NCBI GenBank assembly: GCA_036169595.1
Contig: CM069765.1
Span: 6,450,001-6,514,000 of the forward strand
Origin: Dictyostelium firmibasis
Lineage: Eukaryota; Evosea; Eumycetozoa; Dictyosteliales; Dictyosteliaceae
Length of the DNA stretch: 64,000 nt
Reading direction: 5' to 3'
Of this stretch, positions 17,461-29,765 are shown piece after piece (position 1 is the stretch's first letter; each line of letters starts with the position of its first letter). The notes below the pieces were generated by a model, which saw nothing but the letters and a program-made list of their open reading frames with translations, was not told the DNA's origin and did no database searches. A program made the translations under genes and the position numbers.

Positions 17461-18644
17461 TAAATTTGTTTTTCCAACAGTTTAAAATTTTAAAGTTCAT
17501 TATAATTTAAAGAAACCCTTCGTGACTATTCTTTAAATTGTTTGAATTATTTATTATTACAAAGGAACTACCACATTTATTATTATATATTTCCAAATTT
17601 AATAGTTTATATTTCTTATTGTACCCTTTGTGACTAACAATAAGGACTATAACCTTAATTAAGTTGTATAAATATATAAAACTAGTATAAAATAATAATA
17701 ATGAATGACACAGATATAACTTTTTTTCACGTTTGGAGAAACTTTGTTATCAAAAACCAAATATTACAACTTCTAGAAAAAGAAAGAGATTTAGATGGAA
17801 AAGAGAAAAGAAAACAACTACCAACGATTAGAGAGTTTTTATTAAATACTTTTTCAAAATTTACATTAAAATGGCAGTAGCTGTTTATGGACCAACCATT
17901 TATATCAATAAAGACTCTCATATTGGTTACTTCTTTTTAGATCAAAAAGGTTATTGAAATTGTAAAGGTAAATTCGATTCTACACCCTCATGATCGTGAT
18001 AAAGAAGCAGGTGTATTGGATAATCATGATGAAGAAGCAGGTGTATTGGATGATCATTATGAAGAGGCAGAATATTAGATGATCGTGATGAAGAAGCAGG
18101 AGTATTGGATAGTGGTGGATGAAGAGCCAGTAGCAGTAGCGGTGGTTGTGGTAGTGGTGGTATTGGATGATCTTGATAAAGAAGCAGGAGTATTGGATGG
18201 TGGTAGATGAAGAGGTAGTAGTAGAAGTAGTATTGGTATTATTTAAATCAAATAGGTTTGTGAATTCAATATTTGACGATCTAAAAATGTATTACTGGGT
18301 GGTGCATCATCATCATTATCATATGAATAATTGAGATCTTCACTACAATTAAAATACAACCATTTACAAATTGGTGATCAATTTTCTCAAAACCAATATC
18401 AAAATCAAAATCAAAATCAAAATAATAATAATAATCAAAACTAAAACAATCCAGATGATGACCAGGATGTCTACGAAGACGAAGACGAAGAAACAGAGAT
18501 AGAAGATTGGGATGAGGAACTATTTGATCAATTGATGGTCGGTGTGATGGCTGTTTCTCAATGTATAATCACAAAGGCCATTTTAGCTTTTGATGAAACT
18601 GAATTAGTGTATTCTCTTTAATGATTTTTACTGGACTCCTATGG
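17461..18644 (+). mobile_element. TIR element remnant, internally deleted (interval 2)
   Basis: The right end ACTGGACTCCTATGG is present (to 18644) and followed by AAAAAACTATTAATGATC. The left terminal repeat is not recognisable, so the left limit is approximate. Inside are the FHVWRN ORF, EEAGVL repeats, a QNQNQN tract and an acidic stretch. Most of the 187-codon ORF is deleted: ATGTATAATCACA joins directly to AAGGCCATTTTAGC. Interval 4 has the identical junction. Confidence 0.6.
17701..17880 (+). CDS. 59-aa FHVWRN ORF in the element
   Basis: Reads MNDTDITFFHVWRNFVIKNQ, then ILQLLEKERDLDGKEKR and a short tail to a stop. The 'F..VWRN..I...I...L' opening resembles the N-terminus shared by several Dictyostelium protein families (FNIP-repeat and ankyrin-type proteins), so this may be a captured host-gene 5' end. 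Upstream 17500-17700 is AT-rich and could have been its promoter. Intervals 3, 6, 7 and 9 keep the same opening but with early stops. Only this copy preserves the RDLDGKEKRKQLPTIREFLL stretch in one frame. Confidence 0.35.
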   Translation: MNDTDITFFHVWRNFVIKNQILQLLEKERDLDGKEKRKQLPTIREFLLNTFSKFTLKWQ

Positions 18645-19080
18645 AAAAAACTATTAATGATCGATCAATTCTCTTACCAATCAAAGTATGACTAAAAATA
18701 AAATTTTATCCAATTGAGTTATTTTTTTTTCTTTTACTTTTTATTTTTGCAATTAAATTGGAATTTTCTTTTTTTTTTTTTTAAACCTCCCAAATATAGT
18801 AATTAGAATTAATTTCAAATAAATAATATAAAAATTATTAATTTTAATTAAAAAAAAAAAAAAAAAAATTATGAAAGAAAATAAAAAAAAATTTCTTTTT
18901 TTAAATTTTTATCAAAAAATAAATAATTTTTTTTTTATGATCTTGTGATTTTCAAAAACAATTTTCATCTTTTTTTTATTTTTTTTCATCTTTTTTTTTT
19001 TTTTCTTTTTTTTTTTCTAAAAAAAATAATTCACCCAATTTGTTTTTTTCGCCCACAAACACCAAAAACACATTAATAAA
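18645..19080 (+). promoter_or_regulatory. Beta promoter right half and G3 leader
   Basis: AAAAAACTATTAATGATCGA, CAATCAAAGTATGACT, CCAATTGAGTT, a T-rich block, ATATAGTAATTAGAATTAAT, then the leader with ATGATCTTGTGATTTTC and CCCACAAACACCAAAAACAC. Longer than the G2 leader because it retains the segment between the core and the ATG-proximal part. Confidence 0.55.
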
Positions 19081-19350
19081 ATGTTAAATTTTAATAAGTA
19101 CCATATATTTAGTTTGTTCTTTTTTTTACTTTTTTTTTCAAATGTCAATAGTCAAACCGATTGTATATATAAAGGTTCAGGTGATGGATATAACATAAAC
19201 ATAAATGCCTATCAGCTTCAGAATTACAAGTTTGTATTTTTTTTTTTTTTTTTTGACCAAATTGTTAACAATTTGCAAATTTCTTTTAATTTATTATAAT
19301 TATTATTATCATTATTATTGTTATTATTATTATTATCATTATTAATATTA

Positions 19351-19388
<38 letters not shown>

Positions 19389-21836
19389 ATTATTATTATT
19401 ATTATTATTATAATTATTTTTAGGGCAAGTAATGGAAGTAATATATATACTGAATTTTTTTTCTATAATTACATGCGATTTAAATTGGATTATTGTAACA
19501 ATCCGAGATATTGTGGCTCATATAATTATCCAAACTTACTGTGTGGAATTCCTGTAAAAAACTACACTGAGAATTCTTTTGATAGAGCTTGGATGGAATT
19601 TGATGGTACAATATCAAGGAATGTTAGTTATAGTGCAAGTGGGGTTAAGCTATCATATGTATCATCATATACCTATTATCTATGTGAATATGGTGTTCAT
19701 TCAACTATTCAATTTAAATGTGATCGTAGTATTAATGGAGCAAATGCAACTGTGAATCATAACCTTATAGGAACTTGTTTTATTGAACTCACAATCTACT
19801 CATCTTATTTTTGCCAAACATGTCCAAACTGTCCAACTACACATGGTACATGTAATCAAATGAATGGTTGGTGTGATTGTGACACCTACACCAAAGGTAT
19901 AAATTGTGATCAATTAAATGTAAATATATCATCGATTGTTGGTCCAACTAATATTGGTGGTAATGTTACAATATTTGGTGATTTTTCAAATATTTACTCA
20001 AATAGTAATAGTATTAAAATCAACATTGGGACTTTATCATGTAATAGTGTTTATTTCACTCCAAACACTTCACAAATTACATGTATCGTTGGAGCAGGTC
20101 AATCTTTTCAAAAAATGACATTTTCTGATGGAAATGGTCTAAGTTCAACATATGATGGATTTTATTATAAAGTTCTTTGTTCAAACGATTGTATACCAGG
20201 TGGCCGATGTAATGATATCATTGGTACTTGTGTTTGCAATGATGAAGCTTTGGGTATCGATTGTAAAACATTAAATTTACACTTGACATCAGTCAATCAA
20301 ACATTTGTAAGTGGTGGTCAAGTTTTCTTAAATGGTGATTTCTCAAAAGTCAATCATCTCGCTCTCAATGTCGAAATTGGAGGTCAACAATGTATAGATC
20401 CAAAATTAAATTCTTTATTCACAATATTGCAATGTAAAATTGGAGCTGGTGAAGGCATTAAAAATATTACAATAACATCTGGTAAATTATCATTTACAAA
20501 GGATGGAGCATTCCAATACCAATATTATACATGTCAAAATAGTTGTTCACCTCCACATGGTAGTTGTAATATATATAATGGCGAATGTGTATGTGATAAT
20601 GAAACTTTTGGTAATAACTGTCAATTTATTCAATGTCCACTCAATTGCTCAACAGCATCGCGTGGTGCTTGCGATGGTAATACAGGTAAATGTATTTGTA
20701 ACAATAAATATACTGGTGATGCTTGTCAATTTATTCAATGTCCACTCAATTGCTCTACACCGTTACGTGGTACTTGTGATGATAATACTGGTATTTGTGT
20801 TTGTGACAATAAATATAGTGGTGATGCTTGTCAATTTACTCTATGTCCCTTAAATTGTTCAGCACCACATGGTAATTGCGACCAAAATACTGGTATTTGT
20901 AGCTGCAACAATAAATTTAGTGGTATTGGATGTGAAATTAGCGAATGTCCACTTAACTGTTCAACACCTCATGGTACTTGTAATGTCAATACTGGCGTTT
21001 GTTCATGTAATAATAAATATAGTGGCAATGGATGTGAAATTAGCGAATGTCCACTTAACTGTTCAACACCTCATGGTACTTGTAATGTTAATACTGGTAT
21101 TTGCACATGTGATAATAAATATAGTGGTGATGGATGCGAAATTACTGAATGTCCACTTAACTGTTCAACACCTCATGGTACTTGTAATGTTAATACTGGT
21201 ATTTGTACATGTGATAATAAACATAGTGGTGATGGATGTGAAATTACTGAGTGTCCACTTAACTGCTCTCCACCAAATGGTACTTGTAATGTTAATACTG
21301 GTATTTGTACATGTGATAATAAACATAGTGGTAATGGTTGTGAAATTACTGAATGTCCAATCGGTTGTTCAACAAAACATGGAAGTTGTGATAGTAAGGT
21401 TGGTTTGTGTAAATGTGATACTCAAACCAAAGGATTGTTATGTGAAGAATCAAGATTATTAATAGAGTCAGCAGATTCAACCAATTCAAATGGTGGTACT
21501 ACAACTATAATTGGTTATTTCGGTACTCCAACATCATTATTAACAATTAAAATAGGTGATTCAAATTGTACAAATATTAAAGTAATCAATGAAACAACAT
21601 TGATGTGTGACATTGGTGAAGGTGATGGAATTCATAATGTCACCATTATTGATGATGATCTTTCATATACTGCTATCAACTTATTCCAATATGTCAATCA
21701 TAAAAAAGAAATCTCAAAAATATCCGGAGGTGCCATCGCAGGTATAACCATTGGTTGTGTTGCAGGTATATCACTACTTGGTGCTGGTGGTTATTATCAA
21801 TACAGAAGAAACAAAAAGGTTAAACTTTTTATATAA
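19081..21836 (+). CDS. G3: MRH-like/TIG/EGF receptor, 854 aa
   Basis: Exons 19081-19229 and 19421-21836. Eleven EGF modules. The head is strongly divergent: CGSYNYPNLLCG, ENSFDRAW and YVSSYTYYLCEYGVHS replace the G1 residues, mostly by multi-base codon changes. Exon 1 has GSGDGYNININAYQL, shared only with G5. The remainder is near-identical to the other copies, with LLCEESRLLIE before TIG 3. Confidence 0.9.
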
Positions 21837-22564
21837 CAACAATATTTATTTTATATATCAACACATACAGATTTTTTTTTTTTAAAAAAAAAAACATATA
21901 AAATTTATTCTATAAAAATTTAAAATTTAAAAAATGACCAAGAGGTCTACCACAAAAAATAAAAAAATCATATGGTATTTGCAGAGAATTTTAGTAATAA
22001 CATATTATATGAATGAAAGAGTATTTGTGTATTTTTTAATTCATAGTTATCTTATTTAAAAAAAATAAAAGTATCCTTTTATAATTCTGATTTATCTGGA
22101 ATTTTTACTAAAATTATTACTCAAAAAAAAAAAAAATAAAAAAAAATAACCCAATAGAAAAATGAAAAAAAAAAATTTCTTTTTTTACAAAAATTTCTTG
22201 AAGATCCCAAAAAAAAAATTATTACAAAAATTTAGAGTTTTACCTTATCCAACTTTGGGATATCTATGTAATTTTTCAGCGGTCCTTGTCCGTCCAACAA
22301 TTTTTTTTATTTATCCCAATTATTTTAAAAAAAATCCATTGGTTAACATCAAATAATTAATAATAATAATTTTCAAAATAAAAAAAAAAAAATAAAAATA
22401 AAAAAAAAAAAAATAAAAAAATAAATTATGATAAAATTGGTAAATCCTTTTTTTTATTAATTATTTTTGAAGGACAGTTTTTTTTTTTATTTTTTATAAT
22501 GCATTCGATTGTCTATTTTTTTGTTGATGAAAAAAATTGAAAATGTTTGTTTTTTGCTGGATAC
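21837..22564 (+). other. 3' flank of G3 and leader-like relic
   Basis: The usual 3' flank is followed by GGTCTACCACAAAAAATAAA and, at about 22232-22315, a block with CCTTATCCAACTTTGGGATA and CAGCGGTCCTTGTCCGTCCA. The block recurs in intervals 6, 7 and 9. In those copies it is preceded by TTTCTTTGTTTAAATTTTTG and GGGATCTTGTAGAG, which look like part of a G-gene leader. No coding sequence is supported. Confidence 0.45.
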
Positions 22565-22795
22565 TTTTAGTTTTCAATGCACTTTTTTTTTTTTTTCGTT
22601 TTCTTTTTGGGTACTTTTTTTTAAAAATTTGGCAACTTTCAGGTCGAATTTTTGATTTTTTGACTTAGGTTGGGTGTAAATTTCTGATAATGTTTCTTTT
22701 AATTATTTATTTTTCTAATAAAATTACAAGAATTTAAGAAAAAATTATCGATGATCATAATCTTACACAATAAAAGTATTATAAATAAAAAATTT
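22565..22795 (+). promoter_or_regulatory. Alpha promoter copy (interval 3)
   Basis: TTTTAGTTTTCAATGCAC, AATTTGGCAACTTTCAGG, GACTTAGGTTGGGTGTAAAT, TTCTGATAATGTTTC, AATTTAAGAAAAAATTATCG. Same order as the other alpha copies; no + strand gene follows. Confidence 0.55.
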
Positions 22796-22859
22796 TAAAA
22801 AAAAAAAGAAATTAAATTAAAAAATAGTAAAATTAAATCAGATTATTTTTTTTTCTTTT

Positions 22860-23115
22860 TCTTTTTAATTTCACAATAAAATTAAAAGAATATTCTGTGT
22901 TTGTCGAATTACAATTAGTTTGATTAAATTTGAAATTTAGATTTTTAAATAAATCTTTCAGGCCATTTTCTATTGAATATAATATTGATTATTTAGTTTT
23001 TTTTTTTCAATGATATAATATTTTTTTCCCTTTCCCTCATCATTATTCAAAGAATCACTTTTTACTTTAAATATAAAAATAATTATGAAACAAATATATA
23101 AATTCAATTGAATTT
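22860..23115 (-). pseudogene. Truncated 5' end of a gene A paralogue (interval 3)
   Basis: The exon 2 part (about 22890-22975), the intron and the exon 1 part are kept. The minus strand reads LYICFIIIFIFKVKSDSLNN and DEGKGKKYY. The start region is disrupted by an AATTATGAAAC change also present in intervals 5, 6, 7 and 9, so these copies share an ancestor separate from that of interval 1. Confidence 0.7.
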
Positions 23116-23336
23116 TTTCTTTTTTTTTTTTTTTTGGAAACCTTTTTTTTTTTTTTAAAATTTTTTTTTTTTTTTTTTTTGGAGAGTTTTTAGAAAAAAA
23201 TTTGGGAACTATCAATCTGGTCGATTTTTTAGTTTTTGTGGCAGACCTCAAGGGTGGGTGTAACTTTTCTAATAATGTTTCTTTTATTTATTTTTCTAAT
23301 AATTTTTTAAAAAAATTACAATACTTTAAGAAAAAA
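23116..23336 (+). promoter_or_regulatory. Beta promoter copy, left half (interval 3)
   Basis: TTGGGAACTATCAATCTGGT, GGCAGACCTCAAGGGTGGGT, GTAACTTTTCTAATAATG and TTAAGAAAAAA, then the element. The GGCAGACCTC insertion marks this lineage (also in intervals 6, 7 and 9). Confidence 0.6.
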
Positions 23337-24092
23337 CTGTACACATAAAAAATGATATATACTTTTTTTTTAAAATTGAAATTTTTTTTTTTTTTATTTT
23401 TTATTTTTTTTATTTTTTTTTTTTTTTTATTTTTTATTTTTTTATTTTTTATTTTTTTGTTTTTTTTTATTTTTTTTATACTTTTTTTTTTTATTATTAA
23501 AATTTCATTTGTATTATTAAATAATACTTGTTTAAATTTGTTTTTCCAACAGTTTAAATTTTAAAGTTCATTATAATTTAAAGAAACCCTTTTGTGACTA
23601 TTCTTTAAATTGTTTGAATTATTTATTATTACAAAGGAACTACCACATTTATTATTACATATTTCCAAATTTAATTTTTTATATTTCTTATTGTACCCTT
23701 TGTGACTAACAATAAGGACTATAACCTTAATTAACTTGTATAAATATATAAAACTAGTATAAAATAATAATAATGAATGATACAGATACAACTTTTTTTC
23801 ACGTTTGGAGAAACTTTGTTATCAAAAACCAAATATTACAATTTCTAGAGATTTAGATGGAAAATAGAAAAGAAAACAACTACCAACGATTAGAGAGTTT
23901 TTATTAAATACTTTTTCAAAATTTACCAATTATAAATTAAAACAAGAAATTGTGCAAATTAGAATCAAGTAACATGCCACTCATCAATGATATTAATATA
24001 GTTCATGAATATAATCAAAAATTGAACAAATCAGAATTATATAAACTAAATTTAAAGATGTTGATGCTTAATGTTCAAATCTTTACGAACAA

Positions 24093-24332
24093 ATGAAACA
24101 AGTTCAAATCAAATCGTTTGGTTTATTATATTACTTGAATGCTCCACTTATTGCTTCTTTTGGTAAAAATACTGCCAATACTCAATACCATCTCCTAGAT
24201 TTATTAAAAATGGATTTCAGTACTGTTATCAAACATTGTGAAGAGTTTAAAATTGGAAAAGAGAATCATGGGTTTTCAATTGAAGAATTACGTAGTACCT
24301 GTAAAGGTAAATTCGATTCTACACCCTCATGA
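24093..24332 (+). CDS. 79-aa unrecognised ORF inside the element
   Basis: Contains SFGKNTANTQYHLLDLLKMD and FSTVIKHCEEFKIGKENHGF, then SIEELRSTCKGKFDSTPS. Closely similar frames occur at 42708-42947, 49447-49662 and 60068-60307. Ordinary codon use and conservation suggest decay from a real protein. No family recognised; it may be an upstream part of the protein whose later part is the 187-codon ORF, or a separate captured fragment. Confidence 0.35.
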   Translation: MKQVQIKSFGLLYYLNAPLIASFGKNTANTQYHLLDLLKMDFSTVIKHCEEFKIGKENHGFSIEELRSTCKGKFDSTPS

Positions 24333-24875
24333 TCGTGATGAAGAAGCAGGTGTATTGGATGATCATTATGAAGAGTCAGGAATATTGGATGATCGTGATG
24401 AAGAAGCAGGAGTATTGGATAGTGGTGGATAAGATCTAGTAGCAGTAGCGGTGGTTGTGGTAGTGGTGGTATTGGATGATCTTGATAAAGAAGCAGGAGT
24501 ATTGGATGGTGGTGGATGAAGAGGTAGTGGTAGAGGTAGTATTGGTATTATTTAAATCAAATAGATTTGTGAACTCAATATTTGACGATCTAAAAATGTA
24601 TTACTGGGTGGTGCATCATCATCATTATCATATGAATAATTGAGATCTTCACTACAATTAAAATACAACCATTTACAAATTGGTGATCAATTTTCTCAAA
24701 ACCAATATCAAAATCAAAATCAAAATCAAAATAATAATAATAATCAAAACTAAAACAATCCAGATGATGACCAGGATGTCTACGAAGACGAAGACGAAGA
24801 CGATGAAACAGAGATAGAAGATTGGGATGAGGAACTATTTGATCAATTGATGGTCGGTGTGATGGCTGTTTCTCA

Positions 24876-25285
24876 ATGTATAATCACATGAAAGAGATCT
24901 CATCTAAATTTAATCGTGGTGAAATAGTAATGAAAACTAATCAAAGAGATGAATTTTTAGCCTCTTACAATTCATCATTTAAATCTGAATATTCTATGGT
25001 ACAAGATTTACAAGAACTTCATAAATTACTCCAAGGTACAGCGAAACAACAAATGGTCAAATTGTTGGTGGTCATATTAGAAATTTCTTAAAACTATTAA
25101 AAGGTAAAGGTCCAGGTTCACAAAGGTACTCTGAGATATCGAAAGATTTAGCTGAATCGTTATATTACTATGGTGGTAAAGCTGTTGTCAATATTATTAA
25201 AGGTTGTGCATTTGGTGTAGATGAAGATAATGTTGTTATTGATACTCGAAACGCAAATTTGATGAAACTGAATTAGTGTATTCTC
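24876..25285 (+). pseudogene. Degenerate copy of the 187-codon ORF (interval 3)
   Basis: Starts MYNHMKEISSKFNRG like the full copies. It loses frame in the KLL...GT region and lacks the stretch between DTRNANL and DETELVYSL. Clearly non-functional relative to the 43490 and 50205 copies. Confidence 0.6.
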
Positions 25286-25359
25286 TTTAATGATTTTTAC
25301 AAAAAACTATGAAACTGAATTAGTGTATTCTCTTAATGATTTTTACTGGACTCCTATGG

Positions 25360-25633
25360 AAAAAACTATTAATGATCAATTCTCTTACCCAACCAAAGTA
25401 TGACTAAAAAAAAACAAAAAAAAAATTATGGAAGAAAATAAAAAAAAAAAATTTCTTTGTTTAAATTTTTATCACACAACAAATAATTTTTTTGGGATCT
25501 TGTGATTTTCAAAAACAATTTTCATCTTTTTTTTAATTTTTTTCATCTTTTTTTTTTTTTTTTTTTTTTTTTGTTGAAAAAAAAAAACATCAAATTTCTT
25601 TTAGCCCACAAACACCAAAAACACATTAATAAA
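25360..25633 (+). promoter_or_regulatory. Beta promoter right half and G4 leader
   Basis: AAAAAACTATTAATGATCAA, CCAACCAAAGTATGACT, then the short CACACAACAAATAATT leader type, GGGATCTTGTGATTTTC and CCCACAAACACCAAAAACAC before the ATG. Nearly identical to the G2 leader. Confidence 0.55.
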
Positions 25634-25848
25634 ATGTTAAATTTTAATAAGTACCATATATTTAGTTTGTTCTTTTTTTTACTTTTTTTTTCAAATGTCA
25701 ATAGTCAAACCAATTGTATATATAAAGGTGCAGGTGATGGATATAACATAAACATAAATGCCTCTCAACTTCAGAATTACAAGTTAGTATTTTTTTTTTA
25801 TTTTTTTTTTATTTTTGCAATTTGCTAATTTCTTTTATATTTATTATA

Positions 25849-25914
<66 letters not shown>

Positions 25915-28083
25915 ATTATTATTATTATTATTATTTTTATTATTTTTTTTATTATTATTATAATTATTATTCGTAGGGCCAGTAATGGAAGTAATATATA
26001 TACTGAATTTTTTTTCTATAATTACATGCGATTTAAATTGGATTATTGTAACAATCCGAGAGATTGTGGTGATTATAATGATGAAGCCTTACTATGTGGA
26101 ATTCCTGTAAAAAACTATACTGAGAATCCTAGTGATAGAGTCTGGATGGGACTTGATGATACAAAATCAAGGAATGTTAGTTATAGTGCAAGTGGGGTTA
26201 AGCTATCATATGTATCATTATTTCCCTATTATTTTTGTGAATCTGGTGTTCTTTCAACTATACAATTTAAATGTGATCCTAATATTAATGGCGCAAACGC
26301 AACTGTGAATCATGACCTTATAGGAACTTGTTTTATTGAACTCACAATCTACTCATCTTATTTTTGCCAAACATGTCCAACCTGTTCAACTACACATGGT
26401 ACATGTAATCAAATGAATGGTTGGTGTGATTGTGACGCCTACACCAAAGGTATAAATTGTGATCAATTTAATGTAAATATATCATCGATTGTTGGTCCAA
26501 CTAATATTGGTGGTATTGTTACAATATTTGGTGATTTTTCAAATATTTACACAAATCGTAATAGTATTAAAATCAACATTGGGACTTTATCATGTAATAG
26601 TGTTTATTTTATTCCAAACACTTTACAAATTACATGTATCGTTGGAGCAGGTCAATCTTTTCAAAAAATGACATTTTCTGATGGGAATGGTATAAGTTCA
26701 ACATATGATGGATTTTATTATAAAGTTCTTTGTTCAAACGATTGTACACCAGGTGGTCGATGTAATGATACCATTGGTACTTGTGTTTGCAATGATGAAG
26801 CTTTAGGTATCGATTGTAAAACATTAAATTTACAATTGACATCAGTCAATCAAACATTTGTAAGTGGTGGTCAAGTTTTCTTAAATGGTGATTTCTCAAA
26901 AGTCAATCATCTCGCTCTCAATGTTGAAATTGGAGGTCAACAATGTATAGATCCAAAATTAAATTCTTTATTCACAATATTGCAATGTAAAATTGGAGCT
27001 GGTGAAGGCATTAAAAATATTACAATAACCTCTGGTAAATTATCATTTACAAAGGATGGAGCATTCCAATACCAATATTATACATGTCCAAATAGTTGTT
27101 CACCTCCACATGGTAGTTGTAATATATATAATGGCGAATGTGTATGTGATAATGAAACTTTTGGTAATAACTGTCAATTTATTAAATGTCCACTCAATTG
27201 CTCAACAGCATCGCGTGGTACTTGCGATGGTAATACAGGTAAATGTATTTGTAACAATAAATATACTGGTGATGCTTGTCAATTTATTCAATGTCCACTC
27301 AATTGCTCTACACCGTTACGTGGTACTTGTGATGATAATACTGGAATTTGTACATGTGACAATAAATATAGTGGTGATGCTTGTCAATTTACTCTATGTC
27401 CCTTAAATTGTTCAGCACCACATGGTAATTGCGACCTAAACACTGGTATTTGTAGTTGTAACAATAAATATAGTGGTATTGGATGTGAAATTAGCGAATG
27501 TCCACTTAACTGTTCAACGCCTCATGGTACTTGTAATGTTAATACTGGCGTTTGTACATGTGATAATAAATATAGTGGTAATGGATGTGAAATTACTGAA
27601 TGTCCAATTGGTTGTTCAACAAAACATGGAAGTTGTGATAGTAAGGTTGGTTTGTGTAAATGTGATACTCAAACCAAAGGATTATTATGTAAAGAATCAA
27701 GATTATTAATAGAGTCAGCAGATTCAACCAATTCAAATGGTGGTACTACAACTATAATTGGTTATTTCGGTACTCCAACATCATTATTAATAATTAAAAT
27801 AGGTGATTCAAATTGTACAAATATTAAAGTAATCAATGAAACAACATTGATGTGTGACATTGATGAAGGTGATGGAATTCATAACGTCACCATTATTGAT
27901 GATGATCTTTCATATACTGCTATCAACTTATTCCAATATATCAATCATAAAAAAGAAATCTCAAAAATATCCGGAGGTGCCATCGCAGGTATAACCATTG
28001 GTTGTGTTGCAGGTATATCACTACTTGGTGCTGGTGGTTATTATCAATACAGAAGAAACAAAAAGGTTAAACTTTTTATATAA
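25634..28083 (+). CDS. G4: MRH-like/TIG/EGF receptor, 751 aa, shortest copy
   Basis: Exons 25634-25782 and 25977-28083; the acceptor is TTCGTAG. Only eight EGF modules, the fewest in the array. Head patches are CGDYNDEALLCG, ENPSDRVW and SLFPYYFCESGVLS. One TIG 3 residue differs (CDIDEGDG instead of CDIGEGDG). The frame is intact from signal peptide to tail. Confidence 0.9.
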
Positions 28084-28769
28084 CAACAATATTTATTTTA
28101 TATATATCAACACATACAGATTTTTTTTTTTAAAAAAAAATCATATAAAATTTATTCAATAAAAAATTTAAAATTTAAAAAATTACCAAGATTCTGTGAC
28201 TCAAACTTATATTATAGTATTGAGAATTGTAAAAATTTAATTAATAATTTTAAAGATGACAAAGAATTAAATCAACACTCTATTAAAAAAAATAGCCCCC
28301 AGTATTCATTCTCATCACTAAAGTCTTGAGATCGTAAGTTAAAAAAATAATTAAAAATTTAAAATAAAAATATTTAAAAAAAAAAAAAAAAAAAAAAGTA
28401 ATAATAATATAATGTAATCTACTATCGATATTGGTAATTTAAAATCTAAATTTAGGTCTATCACAATAAATAAAAAAATCATATGGTTTTCGCATAGAAT
28501 TTTAGTAATAACATATTATATAATGAAAGAGTATTTGTGTATTTTTTTAAATCTTAGTTTATTATTTTATTTAAAATAAAAGTATACTTTTATAATTCTG
28601 ATTTATCTACAACTTTTAGAAATAAATGAAAATTAATTAAAAAATCATTTATAGTATTGTTGGTCAAAGAATTAGTTTTTTTTTTTTTTTTTTTTTATCG
28701 AAAGTTATTATGAAGTGTTATTGTTTGTTTTGTTTAGGAAATTGTAATGGAATGTAATCACTACTGAAA
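28084..28769 (+). other. 3' flank of G4 with the 47-codon fragment
   Basis: Near-identical to the interval 2 flank, including the 47-codon frame at 28189-28329. This shows that intervals 2 and 4 are a recent duplication of each other. Confidence 0.45.
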
Positions 28770-29010
28770 TCCTTTTGTTTTTTAGTTAGATAATTTTAGT
28801 TTTCGATACACTTTTTTTTTTTTTTTTTCGTTTTGTTTTTGGGACTTTTTTTAAAAATTTGGCAGCTTTCGGGTCGAATTTTTGATTTTTTTGGCTTAAG
28901 TTGGGTGTAAAATTTGATAATGTTTCTTTTAATTATTTATTTTTCTAATAAAATTACAAGACTTTAAGAAAAAACTATCCATGATCTTACACAATAAAAG
29001 TATGATAAAT
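28770..29010 (+). promoter_or_regulatory. Alpha promoter copy (interval 4)
   Basis: Near-identical to interval 2 alpha (GGCTTAAGTTGGGTGTAAAA, ACTTTAAGAAAAAACTATCC). No + strand gene follows. Confidence 0.55.
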
Positions 29011-29042
29011 AAAAAATTATAAAAAAAAAAAAAGAAATTAAA

Positions 29043-29118
29043 TTAAATATAAAAATAATTAGAAACAAATATATAAATTAAAACATTTTAAAATTATCAA
29101 AAAAGAAAATATTCGATG
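29043..29118 (-). pseudogene. Short gene A exon 1 remnant (interval 4)
   Basis: Same shortened remnant as interval 2, limited to the signal-peptide exon region. Confidence 0.55.
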
Positions 29119-29765
29119 AATATTGGTGGGAAAATCAAAAAATTAAAAAAAAAAAAAAATAAAAATTAAAAAAAAAAATTAAAAAAAAAAAAAAATAATA
29201 AAATTTTTTATTTTTGAGATATTTTAATATATTATTTTATTTTATTTTTAACTTTTTTTTTTTGAGATTTTATTATTATTTTCATATTTTTGTAAATATA
29301 ATTGAACAGCTCTATTATTTTCTTCTATATTTTTTTTTTTTTTTTCTTGTAATTTTTTTTAAATTTGAAATATAAATATTTTAATATATCCAATAACCAT
29401 TTCAATTATTACACGATTTTTATTAATAAAACTATTCACAATTTGAAATAATATAACATTAATGATAATAATATTTATTAACAAGTGATGAACCAAATAT
29501 TAAAATTTGTTTTTTTTTTTGCATAAATACTATCTTTATAAAAAGATAAAAAAAAAAAAAAAAAGATAAAAAAATACTTTATAACTCAAAAAAATTTCAA
29601 ACTATCCAAAAAATTTATAAAAAAAGTATATATAAAATTTTATAAAAACTATTAGTATATACTATTATATTATAGTTTTTTAAAAAAAAGTACCATTTTT
29701 TATATGTGCTTTTTTTTTTAAATAAAAAATGAAATTTTTCAATTTTTTTATTTTTATATTTTTTT
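29119..29765. other. AT-rich stretch duplicated from interval 2
   Basis: Copy of the 16746-17360 block, including the minus-strand LYLQKYENNN coding-like fragment at about 29230-29330. Ends at TTTTTCTTCTTTATCAAGATC, where a deletion relative to interval 2 joins it to the element remnant. Confidence 0.35.

Larger units (their letters stand above)
23337..25359 (+). mobile_element. TIR element copy with altered left end (interval 3)
   Basis: The left end is CTGTACACATAAAA instead of CCATAGGGGTCCAGCACATAAA, so the outer bases of the left repeat appear lost. The right end CTGGACTCCTATGG is intact. Contents in order: a T-rich low-complexity stretch, a FHVWRN opening (about 23773), a conserved ORF at 24093-24332, EEAGVL repeats (24331-24429), a QNQNQN and acidic region, and a shortened form of the 187-codon ORF. 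The right 50 bp are tandemly duplicated, as in intervals 6 and 9. Confidence 0.6.

Noticed and set aside
17252-17500. Minus-strand ORF starting MNFKILNCWKNKFK in the element
   Set aside because: Becomes lysine homopolymer after about 30 codons and varies in frame between copies; too little to support a gene.
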